Source: Ptiloglossa arizonensis (taxonomy: Eukaryota > Arthropoda > Insecta > Hymenoptera > Colletidae). Taken from it: a stretch of 64,000 nucleotides of DNA. This document shows positions 13,623 to 26,030 of this stretch, piece by piece (within the stretch, counting starts at the first letter, position 1; the number at the start of each line of letters is the position of its first letter). The translations under genes were made by a program, and so were the position numbers. The notes beneath the pieces are model-generated. The model saw only the letters and a program-made list of their open reading frames with translations, ran no database searches and was not told the DNA's origin. The stretch covers positions 2,751,029-2,815,028 of the forward strand of contig NC_135061.1 in assembly GCF_051014685.1 (NCBI RefSeq), given 5' to 3'.

Positions 13623-14947
13623 TATACGCTTTTATACGAACGGTTTCGGAACACTAAATCGATTTTGTTGGCGAAAATAAGGCTACGAACGTGCTAGGAA
13701 TATTATTACGTGGAAATACAAATACAAATGTCATACCGAGTATACAATATCATTTCTGTCACTGATATTTACTTTCGAAAATACGCGACGACCAACATTG
13801 GAAATGTGAATGCCCGATTATCTGTGCCAGCGTGTCCCCCAATTTGTTCAGCTAATGGCGGTTCGTACCGTATTTATCGGGACTTGTTCCGTCATTTTCA
13901 TAAATTTCCACTTTCGTACAATTCTGTGGTGTTACCACGGTGGATTTAGAAAGCCAACGGATGTAGCTTTTCATTCTTCGGAAACGTATACTTTTCGTTT
14001 ATCGGCCAACGTCACGGAGGCAACTAATTAGACAACAATTTATTCGCTTCGTCCGTGTGTATTCCAGATGCAGCCGCTGTATGCGTTTACAAGCTGCACG
14101 ACCAGCTGCAGAGATATTTGAAATTTCCGCGAATAGCATCCGAAGGATCGGTCCTGGTATATTCGGTGTTGGATTTCAGGGAAGATTCACGAACGGTTGT
14201 GGGTCATAAATTAAATATTTATTCCACAAGTGTAATTTTAAACGAAATTTCCATCACTGTGTTCAATCGATACGATTAATGTGTGCGCACTGTTAAGGAA
14301 TGTACGATGTTAGGTAAAGTGGGAAACATGAACGATGATTTTCTGAACGATGGATGACGATGGAACGAGAAGCACGATATAATTATTGTTACAGTTTTTT
14401 TTTTCGAGATAGATCAATTATATCGAAACACTCGTTCGGTGTCCACTTTTTAAATCAGTTGCAGTATATTAATTCCAAGTCCCATTCTTTTAAACTGTCT
14501 TACTGGTAAGGAACATTCGCGAAGTAACCAACCCCCACTCTGGCTCGGATGAAACTTTGCAGGTTTATGGTGCAGGCAACAATAAATCACACGTATTTTT
14601 TTTCAGTAGCGCTAACCCAAGTTTAAGGGGTTAAACTACCCTCCAATGTTTCACCCTTAATGCTATCTTGAAAACTATTGGAGACACGAGAAAGTTTATT
14701 AAGAAAATTCCTCATGGTGTCTCGTGGAAGGTAACATGTTGTACACATTGGAAATAAATGGACAAAAATGTCTAGAAATCGTTTATAAGTGTGTTTTTTT
14801 TTTTTATTATAATATTTCGAGATATCGTGTACACGGTACAAAATGTCATTTCGAGATAAACAATTCTAACGTTTCAACGTAGACTGTCAAAACCTAGAAA
14901 AAGTTCAGTTCGATTCCTTGTGAAATTACCAATTTTTCAAGTTCGAA
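13623..14947. other. Non-coding stretch, no gene recognised
   Basis: Short frames only (for example 13710-14031 plus, two overlapping frames). No repeat array, RNA gene or motif-bearing protein could be recognised. Confidence 0.45.
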
Positions 14948-15108
14948 AATAGACTCGTATTTTCCAAATTTTTCTCGAATATTTCCCCTCCAGAATATTT
15001 TACAAACAGTTTACAATTACGAATTTGCCCGATTTGAAAATTACGTTAGAACAGTAATTCTACAAATTTGTGTAAATGGATTAATCAACTGTTACTGTAA
15101 ACAGAGAG
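14948..15108 (+). repeat. Dispersed repeat, copy 2 of a direct pair
   Basis: Matches 13471-13622 through the AATAGACTCGTATTTTCC start, the AATATTTTACAA block (with about 10 extra bases here), the TTGCCCGATTTGAAAATTAC block and the final TAAACAGAGA. Confidence 0.8.
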
Positions 15109-15399
15109 CTGGAATCTTTTCAAGACGACGTTCCTGAGACTCGAATTTTTCAGAAAATTTTTCAGAATTTCTTTTTCATTTCAAATTACCGATTGCTCGT
15201 ACAGACGATATAGGAGAAACTTATTTTATATCCATCTGCAACTCCGTAAATTCAGCAATTTAATGGAATCTAATTCGAGAACACGATGTCAAGAATTGTT
15301 CATCCGAGTTCCACGACCACTTTTACCCTTACGTGTGATTGTTGCTATTCGTTGCACACGTTTGCCAATGATTGTCAAGTTTCTCGAGACTGTCACCCC

Positions 15400-15640
15400 G
15401 ACCAGTTTTTGACAGTCCGTTCCATCTCTTTATTTGTGTGAAATAAGTTCTCACAGAGGTATACCTTCAATTCTTGAGCAAGGTGGAAGTCGTGTGGCGC
15501 CAAGTTCGGTGTCTGTGGTGGATATGGTGGAGTCGTTGAGATCCAAGTTTGCAATTACCCCTTTCGTGACTCGCGAAGTGTGACTCCTGCGATGTCGCGG
15601 CAAAATTTGCCCCACCCTGCTTCCAAATTCTTCTTAATCG
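15400..15640 (-). pseudogene. Decayed mariner/Tc1-like transposase fragment
   Basis: Translating the minus strand near 15534-15456 gives PPYPPQTPNLAPHDFHL followed by AQELKVYLCENL. This matches the conserved C-terminal block of mariner transposases (PPYSPDLAP-D-FHLF), which holds the third catalytic Asp; here that Asp is kept as HDF while the upstream SPD is replaced by TPN. Just upstream in another minus frame (about 15570-15610) HTSRVTK and nearby residues resemble the segment after the second catalytic Asp (normally HDNA-PHTSR), but the HDNA residues are gone. At least one frameshift separates the blocks, no start is visible, and no terminal repeats were recognised. It is an old, inactive fragment, unrelated in detail to the intact mariner at 36.7 kb. 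It overlaps a chance 123-codon frame at 15467-15838. Confidence 0.6.
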
Positions 15641-16376
15641 TTGTTTCAAAATGGTGTCGCGAAAAGGACTGTCAGGACCCGGTTGAGGAGGCAAAGTGTA
15701 GAGATCTTTCGCAATGGCTTCGACGAACTTGTTCGTTGTTGGCTGAAGTGTGTCGGTGAATCGAGAATGAGCATTCGTTGAAAATTCGTACGCGAAGTGT
15801 AATTTCTCGATACTCGAAAGACGATTTTTTTGTAACATTTAGAATAATTAAAACCTTGTGAAAAGCTTTGTGAAAGTCGTCCTACAAATTGATAAAGATT
15901 TCGGTTTATCGTCGTTTTACACTTGGATACACTTATGTATATTTATTTGGTTTCAAGAAACGTCGATTAAGTTGTTCGGAAGCAAGAAGTTCGAAAGAGA
16001 GCATTACTTTCTAAATTCATTTCTTTAGTAGAGTAGTATATACAAAGAAAAACACAGTATTCCATTTAAAATCACGTGGTGCAATGTAAGAAGACCTCGA
16101 AGAACATTTTTCCAGCCCTCTATTTTCGCTACAAGACAGTGTATTTGTCTTCCGGATATTTTCATACCTTTACAAACACCGTATATAGATGTTAACGTTT
16201 TATTTAGGTGGCCCATTTTGTACATAGTATTAAGTAAACTCGCGAGAAATTTTCCTTCCATCCGAGGAAATTCCAGCTTCGAAATAAAATTAAAATTCGT
16301 ACAGTTAGATCGCGATAAGTCGGTTGGAAGTTTATTTCGTAGAAATAAAAATAATTTACGTACACATTGGTATTCG
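15641..16376. other. Non-coding stretch beside the transposase fragment
   Basis: No gene recognised. The part nearest 15640 may be further decayed transposon sequence. The rest is ordinary AT-rich DNA with short frames such as 16025-16261 on the minus strand. Confidence 0.4.
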
Positions 16377-17408
16377 CGAGCGATATTTCAACAATATTTA
16401 TTCACACGATTCCATCTTATACAATCGCTTCCTTTCGGTTACAAAATCGTTTAAAGAAACGCAACAAATACAAATAATACAAAGAGCACGAACAACGATG
16501 AAGTTCACGGTCAACTGTTAAACTTTGGAATAAAATAATTATATCACGCAAGAAGAAAAGTTTACTCGACTCTTTGGAACATTTCGTACATAATACGAAT
16601 CTCGGTGGTAATTTCAGCTAAAAAAGAAAGATTTGTCCGTCGGTTGAATTCAAATTGAAAAAAACCGAAGAAAATTGTCTACTTTTTCCTCGTGTCTCTC
16701 ACGATTCGCCAATTATTTCACGAGCGATATTTCAACAATATTTATTCACACGATTCCATCTTATACAATCGCTTCCTTTCGGTTACAAAATCGTTTAAAG
16801 AAACGCAACAAATACAAATAATACAAAGAGCACGAACAACGATGAAGTTCACGGTCAACTGTTAAACTTTGGAATAAAATAATTATATCACGCAAGAAGA
16901 AAAGTTTACTCGACTCTTTGGAACATTTCGTACATAATACGAATCTCGGTGGTAATTTCAGCTAAAAAAGAAAGATTTGTCCGCCGGTTGAATTCAAATT
17001 GAAAAAAACCGAAGAAAATTGTCTACTTTTTCCTCGTGTCTCTCACGATTCGCCAATTATTTCACGAGCGATATTTCAACAATATTTATTCACACGATTC
17101 CATCTTATACAATCGCTTCCTTTCGGTTACAAAATCGTTTAAAGAAACGCAACAAATACAAATAATACAAAGAGCACGAACAACGATGAAGTTCACGGTC
17201 AACTGTTAAACTTTGGAATAAAATAATTATATCGCGCAAGAAGAAAAGTTTACTCGACTCTTTGGAACATTTCGTACATAATACGAATCTCGGTGGTAAT
17301 TTCAGCTAAAAAAGAAAGATTTGTCCGCCGGTTGAATTCAAATTGAAAAAAACCGAAGAAAATTGTCTACTTTTTCCTCGTGTCTCTCACGATTCGCCAA
17401 TTATTTCG
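16377..17408. repeat. Near-identical 344-bp tandem triplication
   Basis: Three head-to-tail copies start with CGAGCGATATTTCAAC at 16377, 16721 and 17065. The array is exactly 3 x 344 bp. By eye I found only a few differences (for example CACGCAAG versus CGCGCAAG, and GTCCGTCGG versus GTCCGCCGG). That level of identity marks a recent event, recent homogenisation or an assembly duplication. Short frames inside it are not gene-like. Confidence 0.95.
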
Positions 17409-18209
17409 CGCAGTATCTATTCGAGGACACCTTGCACCCGTGGAGTGTGGGGAAACGTGCGCGATAAATTCGAGCAGGCAGTGGAGATAGATGTACACGC
17501 AAAAACTGATTTACCGATCCCACCGATGATACACCGATTTCAGGGTAGTGCGAACACACCTTCTGTAATCAAATATAACGTATCGCGAGTATCTTTCACG
17601 GAAGAAAGTCGAGAATACGGAGATACAGGGCAAAATCGAGACCGGTTCAATCGTCGAGATGCGAATCGTTTCGAACGGTATCGCGCCTTGGTATTGTGAA
17701 ACACCGGGCTCGATTCGATGAACGAAAACGCTAATTTACCTTTTAATGAAACCACATTCATTTTGCACGTACCCGGAGAGCCATTAATGTTCGGTCGCTT
17801 CATTGTTTAAAATTAATTTCTACGTCTCGTTTCCTCCGATGTCGAATAAATTAAACAACTCGTTGCTTCGGCTAGCAAATAGCATTGATTACGGGAAGAG
17901 TTACGACCGCGTGGAATATATTTTCCGCTACCGATAAGAGATTATCGAACACCTAATGCTATTAATTTCGCCCGCGTCAAAAGAGTCAATGGTATTGCCG
18001 CGACACGTAAGATCGATTACGGGGTGGGTTTTGTTTATTTATGATTCGCGGTCGTTTCTATTTGTCGCGTACCGCGATGAATGTTTCTCGATTTTGAGTA
18101 ACGCGACTGTACTTACTTGTTTGTTTTATTTTGCTCGTCATTGTTTAAAGGAAACGTAGCACGTATCATAATCTGCGTATGTATCTTAATAGTGAAACTT
18201 GTTCTATAA
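17409..18209. other. Non-coding stretch, no gene recognised
   Basis: A plus frame at 17343-17699 runs out of the last 344-bp unit and has an antisense partner frame at 17540-17803, which argues against either being coding. Nothing else recognisable. Confidence 0.4.
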
Positions 18210-18355
18210 AGAAAGAAGGAAAATGAAAATATTTCCACTGGTACTTGAGAAAAATCTTTTGTCAAAAATCTATTTTTTTCGTTGTCATTTTACACTATCT
18301 GCGAGTAGATTTCATCGAAACGTATTAAAATCGATCGAGTAGATTTCACACAAAC
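18210..18355 (+). repeat. Dispersed repeat, copy 1 (pair with 20781-20986)
   Basis: Shares GAAAGAAGGAAAATGAAAAT, TTTCCACTGGT, the TTTTACACTATCT block and the GAGTAGATTTCATCGAAAC block with 20781-20986, in the same order and orientation. The second copy has a longer centre. Confidence 0.8.
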
Positions 18356-19232
18356 TGCATTCCGGAAAAAAAACGTGTAAATAGGTTAAATAATACTGTA
18401 TGAAAATGTATTGGCAAAAGTAAATGGAAGCAAAGCCAGGAAACGTTTTCGTTATTTGTCTGAATATTTACGATGATCGATACGTTTTTCAATTGATTTG
18501 CATTCCGATACGGTTAGAGATGAGACATGCAAATATACAGATTGTAGTTACAAAGGATATAAACTAGTCGCTCGTTTTTTTTTTTTATCATAAATTTATC
18601 ATCCATCTTCGCACCGTATCCATATTTCACGCGAACTATAATTGTCACGGAGTGAGAAATAATTTTTTTTATTCGTTTTGCTCGTATCTCTTTTGTCGGT
18701 TCCTATCTCGTACGTTTCGTTGAGCGTTTAAAAAAGAATTCATGCATCGGGGAATTAAATTAACGATTCAAGGGTATAATAAATTCTAGTGTAATTTAAA
18801 ATGGTGATTCTATAAATTTATCCATAAAATAAAGGTACTAAAAGTTCGTATAAACTTCTTCAGAAGCGCGTAGCAAGACTAAAGCATACCATTCTTTCCT
18901 CTGGTCTAACAAGTGGTACATGGAAAAACTGAGTGTCTAATTGACGTCATTAACTTCCCGAGAAGAATTCCACCGGAAATTGTTCTTTCCTTTCTTGCTG
19001 GAAAAAGGAAGAGGCAAACCTCTGCTTTGTAAAAACTTTAACAAGGGATGTGTTATTTTCAATTACGCTTGACAGTGGTGAAAGAAACTTCCATCTTTGT
19101 ACTCACATTTTACACAGTCCCTCTGTGCGGAATTCTTACTTCTTCGTGTAGCAACGATGCGTATTTATGCACCGTAATTGGTTCGCAAAAGAAATTAATA
19201 GTATCCGTTCTAACGTGTGCGATCGCTTTACG
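18356..19232. other. Non-coding stretch, no gene recognised
   Basis: AT-rich DNA with T runs. No motif-bearing frame or RNA gene seen. A plus frame enters the following array from 19167. Confidence 0.4.
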
Positions 19233-20040
19233 CAGGTATTTCAAATTTTTACTAATATTAACTGTCCTTCGATTAGATTCTTCAAGAGATTCTGTGTATT
19301 TATTGTTTCCACGAAATACTCAATCGCATGTGTTCTTTCCTTCTACTTTTACTTAGTGTTCTCTAAAATACTAGGTTGTTCAATAAGTATTTTGTTCACG
19401 CAGATATTTCAAATTTTTACTAATATTAACTGTCCTTCGATTAGATTCTTCAAGAGATTCTGTGTACTTATTGTTTCCAGGAAATACTCAATCGCATGTG
19501 TTCTTTCCTTCTACTTTTACTTAGTGTTCTCTAACATACTAGGTTGTTCAATAAGTATTTTGTTCACGCAGGTATTTCAAATTTTTACTAATATTAACTG
19601 TCCTTCGATTAGATTCTTCAAGAGATTCTGTGTATTTATTGTTTCCACGAAATACTCAATCGTATGTCTTCTTTCCTTCTACTTTTACTTAGTGTTCTCT
19701 AAAATATTAGGATGTTCAATAAGTATTTTGTTCACGCAGGTATTTCAAATTTTTACTAATATTAACTGTCCTTCGATTAGATTCTTCAAGAGATTCTGTG
19801 TACTTATTGTTTCCACGAAATACTCAATCGTATGTGTTCTTTCCTTCTACTTTTACTTAGTGTTCTCTAAAATATTAGGTTGTTCAATAAGTATTTTGTT
19901 CACGAAGATATTTCAAATTTTTACTAATAGTAACTGTCCTTCGATTAGATTCTTCAAGAAATTCTTCAAGATTCTCCAACTTATTGTTTCCACGAAATAC
20001 TCAATCATATGTGTTCTTTCCTTCTACTTTTACTTAATGT
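19233..20040 (+). repeat. 168-bp tandem array, five copies
   Basis: Units start CAGGTATTTCAAATTTT or CAGATATTTC at 19233, 19401, 19569 and 19737, with AAGATATTTC at 19905. All spacings are 168 bp, and the last unit is altered and incomplete. Because 168 is a multiple of three and the consensus lacks a stop in one frame, an open frame of 291 codons (19167-20042) runs through the array with a 56-residue Phe/Ile/Ser-rich period. I see no domain, and it is most simply a by-product of the array. Each of the first four units ends with GGTTGTTCAATAAGT (one with GGATGTTCAATAAGT), the terminal sequence of the mini-MITE next door. Confidence 0.92.
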
Positions 20041-20124
20041 AAAATCAATTATTATTATTTAGCAAACGAGCAAAACTTTTCCTTTTTCTATCGACATTTT
20101 CTCCACTATACATGTTCTCTAAAA
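20041..20124 (-). repeat. Array-flanking segment also present inverted near 62.15 kb
   Basis: This piece (TTTAGCAAACGAGCAAAAC, TCTATCGACATTTTCTCCACTA) appears in reverse complement at about 62120-62195. It links the last 168-bp unit to the adjacent mini-MITE in the same order at both sites. Confidence 0.8.
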
Positions 20125-20203
20125 TACTAGGTTGTTCGATAAGTTTTGTCGTTTCTTCCATTGTAAAAAAATACTATAACACTTCAACGTTTGAACAACT
20201 GTA
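20125..20203 (-). mobile_element. Mini-MITE, ~75 bp, copy at 20.1 kb
   Basis: Runs from CTAGGTTGTTCGATAAG to CAACGTTTGAACAACTGT. The end motif GTTGTTC pairs with GAACAAC at the other end. The interior TCGTTT-TTCCATTGTAAAAAA and ACACTTCAACG blocks match, in reverse, the copies at 61092, 61625, 62041, 62290 and 62515. Probably a deletion derivative of a mariner-type element. Non-coding. Confidence 0.65.
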
Positions 20204-20780
20204 AATGTACGAACGAGTCGACAAGTTTACACGAAACTTCACACGAGTTCATCGAACGGTAATACCATTTTTCGAAAAATAAAACGATAAACCTAATAGC
20301 TCTGTTTCTTATCGAACGACAATAATTATCTAATAAAATTATCAAAGTAACTATTGTTACTTTAAATACTTCCAGAGTCGGTGAAGTCTTTTCAGAAAGA
20401 AGATTTCGTGAAAGGAAAGGCAAACATCCCTCGAAATGTGACAGTTCGCGCACGTTTCGAATTATTATTAAATTTATACACTTTCGATTGCTTCGTTCAT
20501 AACTTAATTCGGAACTGCCTCGATGTTGCACCGAAGCTTGTTGTCTCTCGAGAAATTGATTCAAACGTGTACCACCGGAGAGGAACCTGAAGCCTGAAAT
20601 ATCGCGTTCGTTAATGAAAACGCGTTCGAATTTCAATTAAAACGATCGTAAATGAGGCGACGTTGAAATATACCTGTGTCTATTGTTTATGCTGGAAACG
20701 CTTCGTTAGACAATTCACCGGGATGTTTCGTGGTATTTGTAAACGCTGTGACAATAGCCGAAGCATTGTCTCGAATTGAA
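20204..20780. other. Non-coding stretch, no gene recognised
   Basis: A minus frame at 20184-20636 overlaps a plus frame at 20381-20590. Neither has recognisable motifs. Confidence 0.4.
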
Positions 20781-20986
20781 AGAAAGAAGGAAAATGAAAA
20801 TATTTCCACTGGTCCTTGCGAAAAATCTTTCGTCGCGTTGCATCTAATTTCTGACGACAACATTTATTTTGTTCGTACAGCAAGTATAATTTACACTATC
20901 GTGCACTACGTTTTACACTATCTACGAGTAGATTTCATCGAAACTTATTAAAATAGATCGAGTAGATTTCATAGAAACACATTAAG
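20781..20986 (+). repeat. Dispersed repeat, copy 2 (pair with 18210-18355)
   Basis: Same ordered blocks as 18210-18355 (GAAAGAAGGAAAATGAAAAT; TTTACACTATCTACGAG; ATCGAGTAGATTTCAT), with an insertion between the first and second blocks. Confidence 0.8.
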
Positions 20987-23316
20987 ATTCCTTTCGTTGT
21001 TTGGTAAGTTTGGATAAATTTGAAAAAAAAGTTACGTTAAAATTCGGTTCAGTTTGTAAAATTTTGCATACTCGTTTCCTTGGAATCGATTTTCCACTCT
21101 CGAACGATTTCTCTGACTTTGTACACCGAGCCTAAAACAGCATTACACTTTAGCTTTCAAAACGTTATAAATACCCTTTAGACAAATACGAGGGTTGGCT
21201 GAAAAATAATACACATTGGTGAAAATATTCCAAGAACCAAAGAAAATATTTAAGAAACTCGAAATTGCAAGGAAAATACAATTGGTTGACTTTAGAACGA
21301 TGTTTCCTTTGTTTTATTATTCATGACGAAACGAATGCTTTTACGGTTCCTCTTGAGATATTGAAAAAAGTGGAAATCACTGATACGAGTTAAATAAAGC
21401 CAGCATAGGGAACGCAGAACGAGTTCAAACTTCAATTTTGTTAATTTCCGAACACACGTGTTTTCTCAATTTCCTGAATGTCTCGATATTATTGACGCGT
21501 CAACAGTTAACCGTTGTTCTACAAACTGAAAAACCACAAGGAAAAGGAATTCGTTCGAAATTTAAATACCCAAATAAGTGTACGTAATAAACAATTTTAT
21601 TACGTACATTTTTAAGTGGAAGATTTTCCGAAAAATATTACTTCTACAATTATTCCTAATTTTATTTCCAACACGAACCTAGCAAAGTTTCGAGAAAGTG
21701 GTGGAATAATAATACCACGAATTTATTAATACAGTTCGTAACGATTTAACAATCTAACGATATTTGTTGTACTTGGAGTTGCGTCGTGACTTCGGAGCCT
21801 CGTTCGATATCAACTTTAGTTTTAACGATCACGTAACGTTGTTGGGCCCCTCTAAATGGTGTTGCTTTCCTATACGATGCCTTGAGCATTTTAAGAGACT
21901 GTTTTACGCTACTTGGTATTTCAGTCTTGTCAGATTCCGTTAAGAATATCTCACGTACTTACGTGTAAGAGTCCCAGGATAATAAGCGTCTTTCTAAGCG
22001 AACAACGGCAACAATGGTTGAGTTCATTCATAAATGAGTCACAAGGAAACGTAAGGAGTTCTCACGACACTGTTTCGCGTTTCCCAACGCGACTTAATAG
22101 TACTTGTCTCTGCATTAGAATGCCGAACTGCAGTATGTTTCACATTCCCTACGAGGCAGGGCTATCTTGATTTTCGATGGATTACAATTTTTATACGATT
22201 CAACGGAAAATCTCCACTTATAGTTTCCAATAAATCTCAATTAATAAATTGGAGAATATCGAGTAACAATTATTTACAAAATTTGTATCGTGGAAATAAT
22301 TACAAACCGATAAAATACTCTGTGGAATAGTTTCAAAAGTAAGAATCGAAACTTTGTTAATTCGTATCGACTATGTTTTGAAAATAATAATTCTCCACAG
22401 TCACAGCTCAATACTTGAGAAAGTATTAAAAATAATTGAGAAAGTTTACACACTTCGTGCAACGAATAAGTTTTTTTCACGTAATTTCATACTCTTCTGT
22501 GCCCAATTCTGATCGTTTCGAGTTGCAGCAGGAATTGCATTAAGAAAAACGACTTCATTTTCGGGGGTTGATTAAAATCGATAGTGCGTACTAACCCGGT
22601 GTAAACTCTTCAGGAATTGCAAGAACGTACGGTCAATGCATGCAATGTAATTGCAAATGACCCGAGAGTGTTCGAACACGTGTGGCGATCAATGATACGT
22701 TGCATCGACGCGTGTTTGCTGCTAATTAGAGCAACTCGAATACTGCAAGTATTCTAATAGTTCAAAGTTAGAATCGGCTTTGCGTTGAACCGAGGATTTC
22801 ACGATTCGAATAATAAGTGAAATGTCACCCAAAAAGTTTCAGCTACTCGAAAATATTCGAGTACTCGATACGATTCGGTTATTCGAGCCGAGTAACGTAC
22901 AACTTCCGTGTCTCGAGTACTTGGATAACTTTCTTGTCAATAGAGACCACTTAAAACATTTGTTACGAAGCGATACTTGACATTTTAAAGAAACTCGATA
23001 CTACGCACACTCCGTTGTACAAGTTGTTTCATAATATTTGGCCACGTAACATCAGAGGGGAATTTAATATAAAAAAAAAAATAATAATAAGAAAAAAGTA
23101 TCGTACAAATGGCACGTCTTTCTGACGTTGCTTTCGAGTTACAACATTTTCTGTGCTTCATCAAATATTCGTTTGTTTCGACAGAAAATGTTTCAATTAG
23201 TCATTCGTCGATTTAAAGAAGGTTGGTTATTAATTGATAAAAGTAATTTTACTGTGGATTTTGTAACAAACTTTTCGAATTTCTCGAAGCATTCTTCTGC
23301 CAAAAGAGACTTTGTA
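20987..23316. other. Non-coding stretch with one possible old mariner end
   Basis: At about 21189-21220 the sequence TACGAGGGTTGGCTGAAAAA resembles the ends of some mariner-like elements (CGAGGGT..TGAAAAGTAA), but I found no matching inverted end, so it is not called separately. A 31-bp A-rich run lies near 23070. No gene recognised. Confidence 0.4.
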
Positions 23317-23796
23317 AATTCATTTATACAGTGATCATCGTAAATAATTTTGAAAACATTGCAATGATATGGTTTTGTGAATCTTTTAAAATTTGTTATT
23401 AGATTGTCAGAAGTTTCATATTATAATAATATAAAATTATTTCTTCGAACGAACAATAACACGAGGATATACCAAAAGTAATAAATTCATCTATATAGCG
23501 ATCATCGTAAATAATTTTGAAAACATTGCAATGTTTTGGGAATCTCTTAAAATTTGTTATTAGATTGTCAGAAGTTTCATATTATAATAATATAAAATTA
23601 TTTCTTCGAACGAACAATAACACGAGGATATACCAAAAGTAATAAATTCATCTATATAGCGATCATCGTAAATAATTTTGAAAACATTGCAATGTTTTGT
23701 GAATCTCTTAAAATTTGTTATTAGATTGTCAGAAGTTTCATATTATAATAATATCAAATTATTTCTTCGAACGAACAATAACACGAGGATATTATC
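23317..23796. repeat. Tandem array of three ~165-bp units
   Basis: Units start AATTCAT-TATA-AG-GATC at 23317, 23484 and 23645. They share ATCGTAAATAATTTTGAAAA, TAAAATTTGTTATTAGATTG, AGAAGTTTCATATTATAATA and CGAACGAACAATAACACGAG. Copies 2 and 3 are nearly identical. Copy 1 has about 6 extra bases. Confidence 0.92.
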
Positions 23797-26030
23797 GGAA
23801 CGTAAAGAAAGTTGTAACTCTAAAATAAGAATAAACAATAATTCGTGAGAGTCAAATACACACAGGAGGTTATTTCTACATATTATGAAAGAACTTGTAC
23901 ATTTCGTTCGCTATGTCCTGTTCAGTTTTCTTATTCTAGGCTACGTGTATCGACCCGTTGATTATTCCGATAACTAGTTAGTGCAATAACATAAAGTGAC
24001 CGTGTCTCGGAACGATAAGATCTGTGTAACCAAGTATATTAAAACCTTTTCCCGAGTTCCAAGGCGTAGAACACACCTGCAACATTTCGTGACGCCAGTT
24101 TTATATCGTCGCGTCCATCGTGTCTTTACGATCCTTTAAATTAATCGACATTAATGGTACTTGACACCTGGAAATAATTAATTTATCGTGTCTCGCGTAG
24201 AATTTGGAAAAATTGGCCCTTCGTTGAAATTTTATAATGCATTCGTAATCGTGTCAGTATCCGAGATACTCGAATCAAAGATCTATTAAATCCATCTTGC
24301 ATATTTTAGAGTCTTCCAAACCATTAATATTGATAAATGTTAATACGTATTACGTGCCCTCTTGTCGAATCGTTATCGTAATTTCTTTAATATTCCCAAG
24401 GATGTTACGTTCTAATACCAATGTAACTTGTTCGTGCAATTAATCGTTGGTTGCTCGTTCCTCGTTGCTCTGCTATGATTTTGCAAGTAATCAAATCTAG
24501 AAAACGTGGGCAACAATCGCGATAATTAAATGTAAGGTCTGCGGGAAAGTTCTCTCGTTTTTCTTATTCACGCCTTACGGTGCTGAAACATGAACAAAAA
24601 ATGGGATCAGCGATACAATGTCCATTGTTATCTGGAACTGTTCGCCATTTCGTAGACAATTCGCCTACCCTCGTTTCCATAAATATTCGCGTCTTTTAAC
24701 GGAAAATTCTTGCAGACTGCACTCGCGAATCGGTCATAAATATTTCATATTTTAACGTTTGAAGAATTTTTTTTAAGCCGACCCTGCCAAGTCGACAGAA
24801 TACAATAACTCGTCGACTCGAATCGTAGAATATTTATACGAGTCTGGTTTTCTATAAACGACTTCTATTTCGATCGAGCTACTATTTGTCTGCTCGTAAT
24901 ACCAGTCTCGTATTCGAAATTGTTCGAACTGTTAAAATTGTTCAATTTGATCCACGATCAAATTTCAAAATCCAGGAATGGATTATTATTCGCTATAAAA
25001 TACCGATCGGTAAAGAAAAAGGGCTCACCAGCTGGTGAGACTCGTTCGTGAAAATCCCAAACGTAGAAAATAATTATTACGAGGGACGTCGAATCAATAA
25101 AAAAAAAAAAAAACGACAGAATAAACAACGAAGATCGCAGCAATACAGACACCGTCTCTGTAAATGCCTTCTTCTACACGAAAGGCAAGAAAAATTCAAT
25201 CGTTGAATTTTAATTTCGTAAATTCACTTGGAACACTTCGTGTAACGGTCCGATGAAATAGTGTTGTTCCAACACAGATGGAAACACCGCGCTATTAGTT
25301 TCAGCGTGGAACACTCGTGCAGCTGCTTTCGTTCAGGAGTTTTCCGTGGAACTCTCATCGAGGAGATAAGGATTACCGTGGCAATCCTCGCGTATGCAGG
25401 ATTCCATTGTTAAAATTTCATGGCTACGAAGGAACGATCCAGTAACTGGCAGTTAATTTACGAGGGGGAAAACCGAGGGAAGTTGGTTTCGGTCTTATCA
25501 TTTCCGTGGACGGATTTGCTATAGACTCGGTTGGCGATCGAAGACTACCGCGGATGGTAGCTTCAGTCCACCGTAAACTTGCTCGTAACCGAATGCCTTT
25601 CTCTCACCCTCTTTTCGCATCCACACCTTTAAGCTTCCTCGCCACTTCTCCCTGCCCTCGCACCGGCCAATTCCACGATCCTGCTTTCCCTCGACGGAAG
25701 TTTAAGATTATTCAACAGCTCTCCGCTACTCGACACGATAATTCCGTCTACCTTCTGGATATGATTCCCTGTGTCTCGTTACGTCGCGCTCTTTCGCATC
25801 GTCGATGGATATTCCGTCCGTATAAATGCTTCCGAGCGTACGTCGTGATAGAGCTTCCGGTGACTTCTTTGTCGTCCGAGGGATTGATCCGTCGAAGCAA
25901 CGAGTCCGACTCGTGCTTGGGGTTAAGTACGAAGACCAGGAGTCTTGCTTGTGGCTCTTTTCGAGACGATGGATATCGTTTTTAAAGATATTTCACTTAG
26001 AAATATCGTTAACTGTGTGTAGGTATATAA
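23797..26030. other. Non-coding stretch, partly pyrimidine-rich
   Basis: Ordinary AT-rich DNA with a 15-bp A run near 25100. At 25560-25700 the plus strand is rich in C and T. A 159-codon plus frame at 25506-25985 crosses it but has no domain I recognise and no clear codon bias. No gene called. Confidence 0.4.

Noticed and set aside
19167..20042. 291-codon open frame as a membrane repeat protein
   Set aside because: It exists because the 168-bp repeat is a multiple of three and lacks stops in one frame. Unit DNA is conserved at all positions alike, and there is no domain, start context or splice evidence.
21189..21500. Another mariner-like element starting TACGAGGGTTGGCTGAAAAA
   Set aside because: Only one end-like sequence was seen, with no inverted partner, TA duplication or transposase similarity nearby.
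25506..25985. 159-codon plus-strand frame as a gene
   Set aside because: No recognised domain. It crosses a pyrimidine-rich tract and ends just before the minisatellite. It could not be separated from a chance frame.
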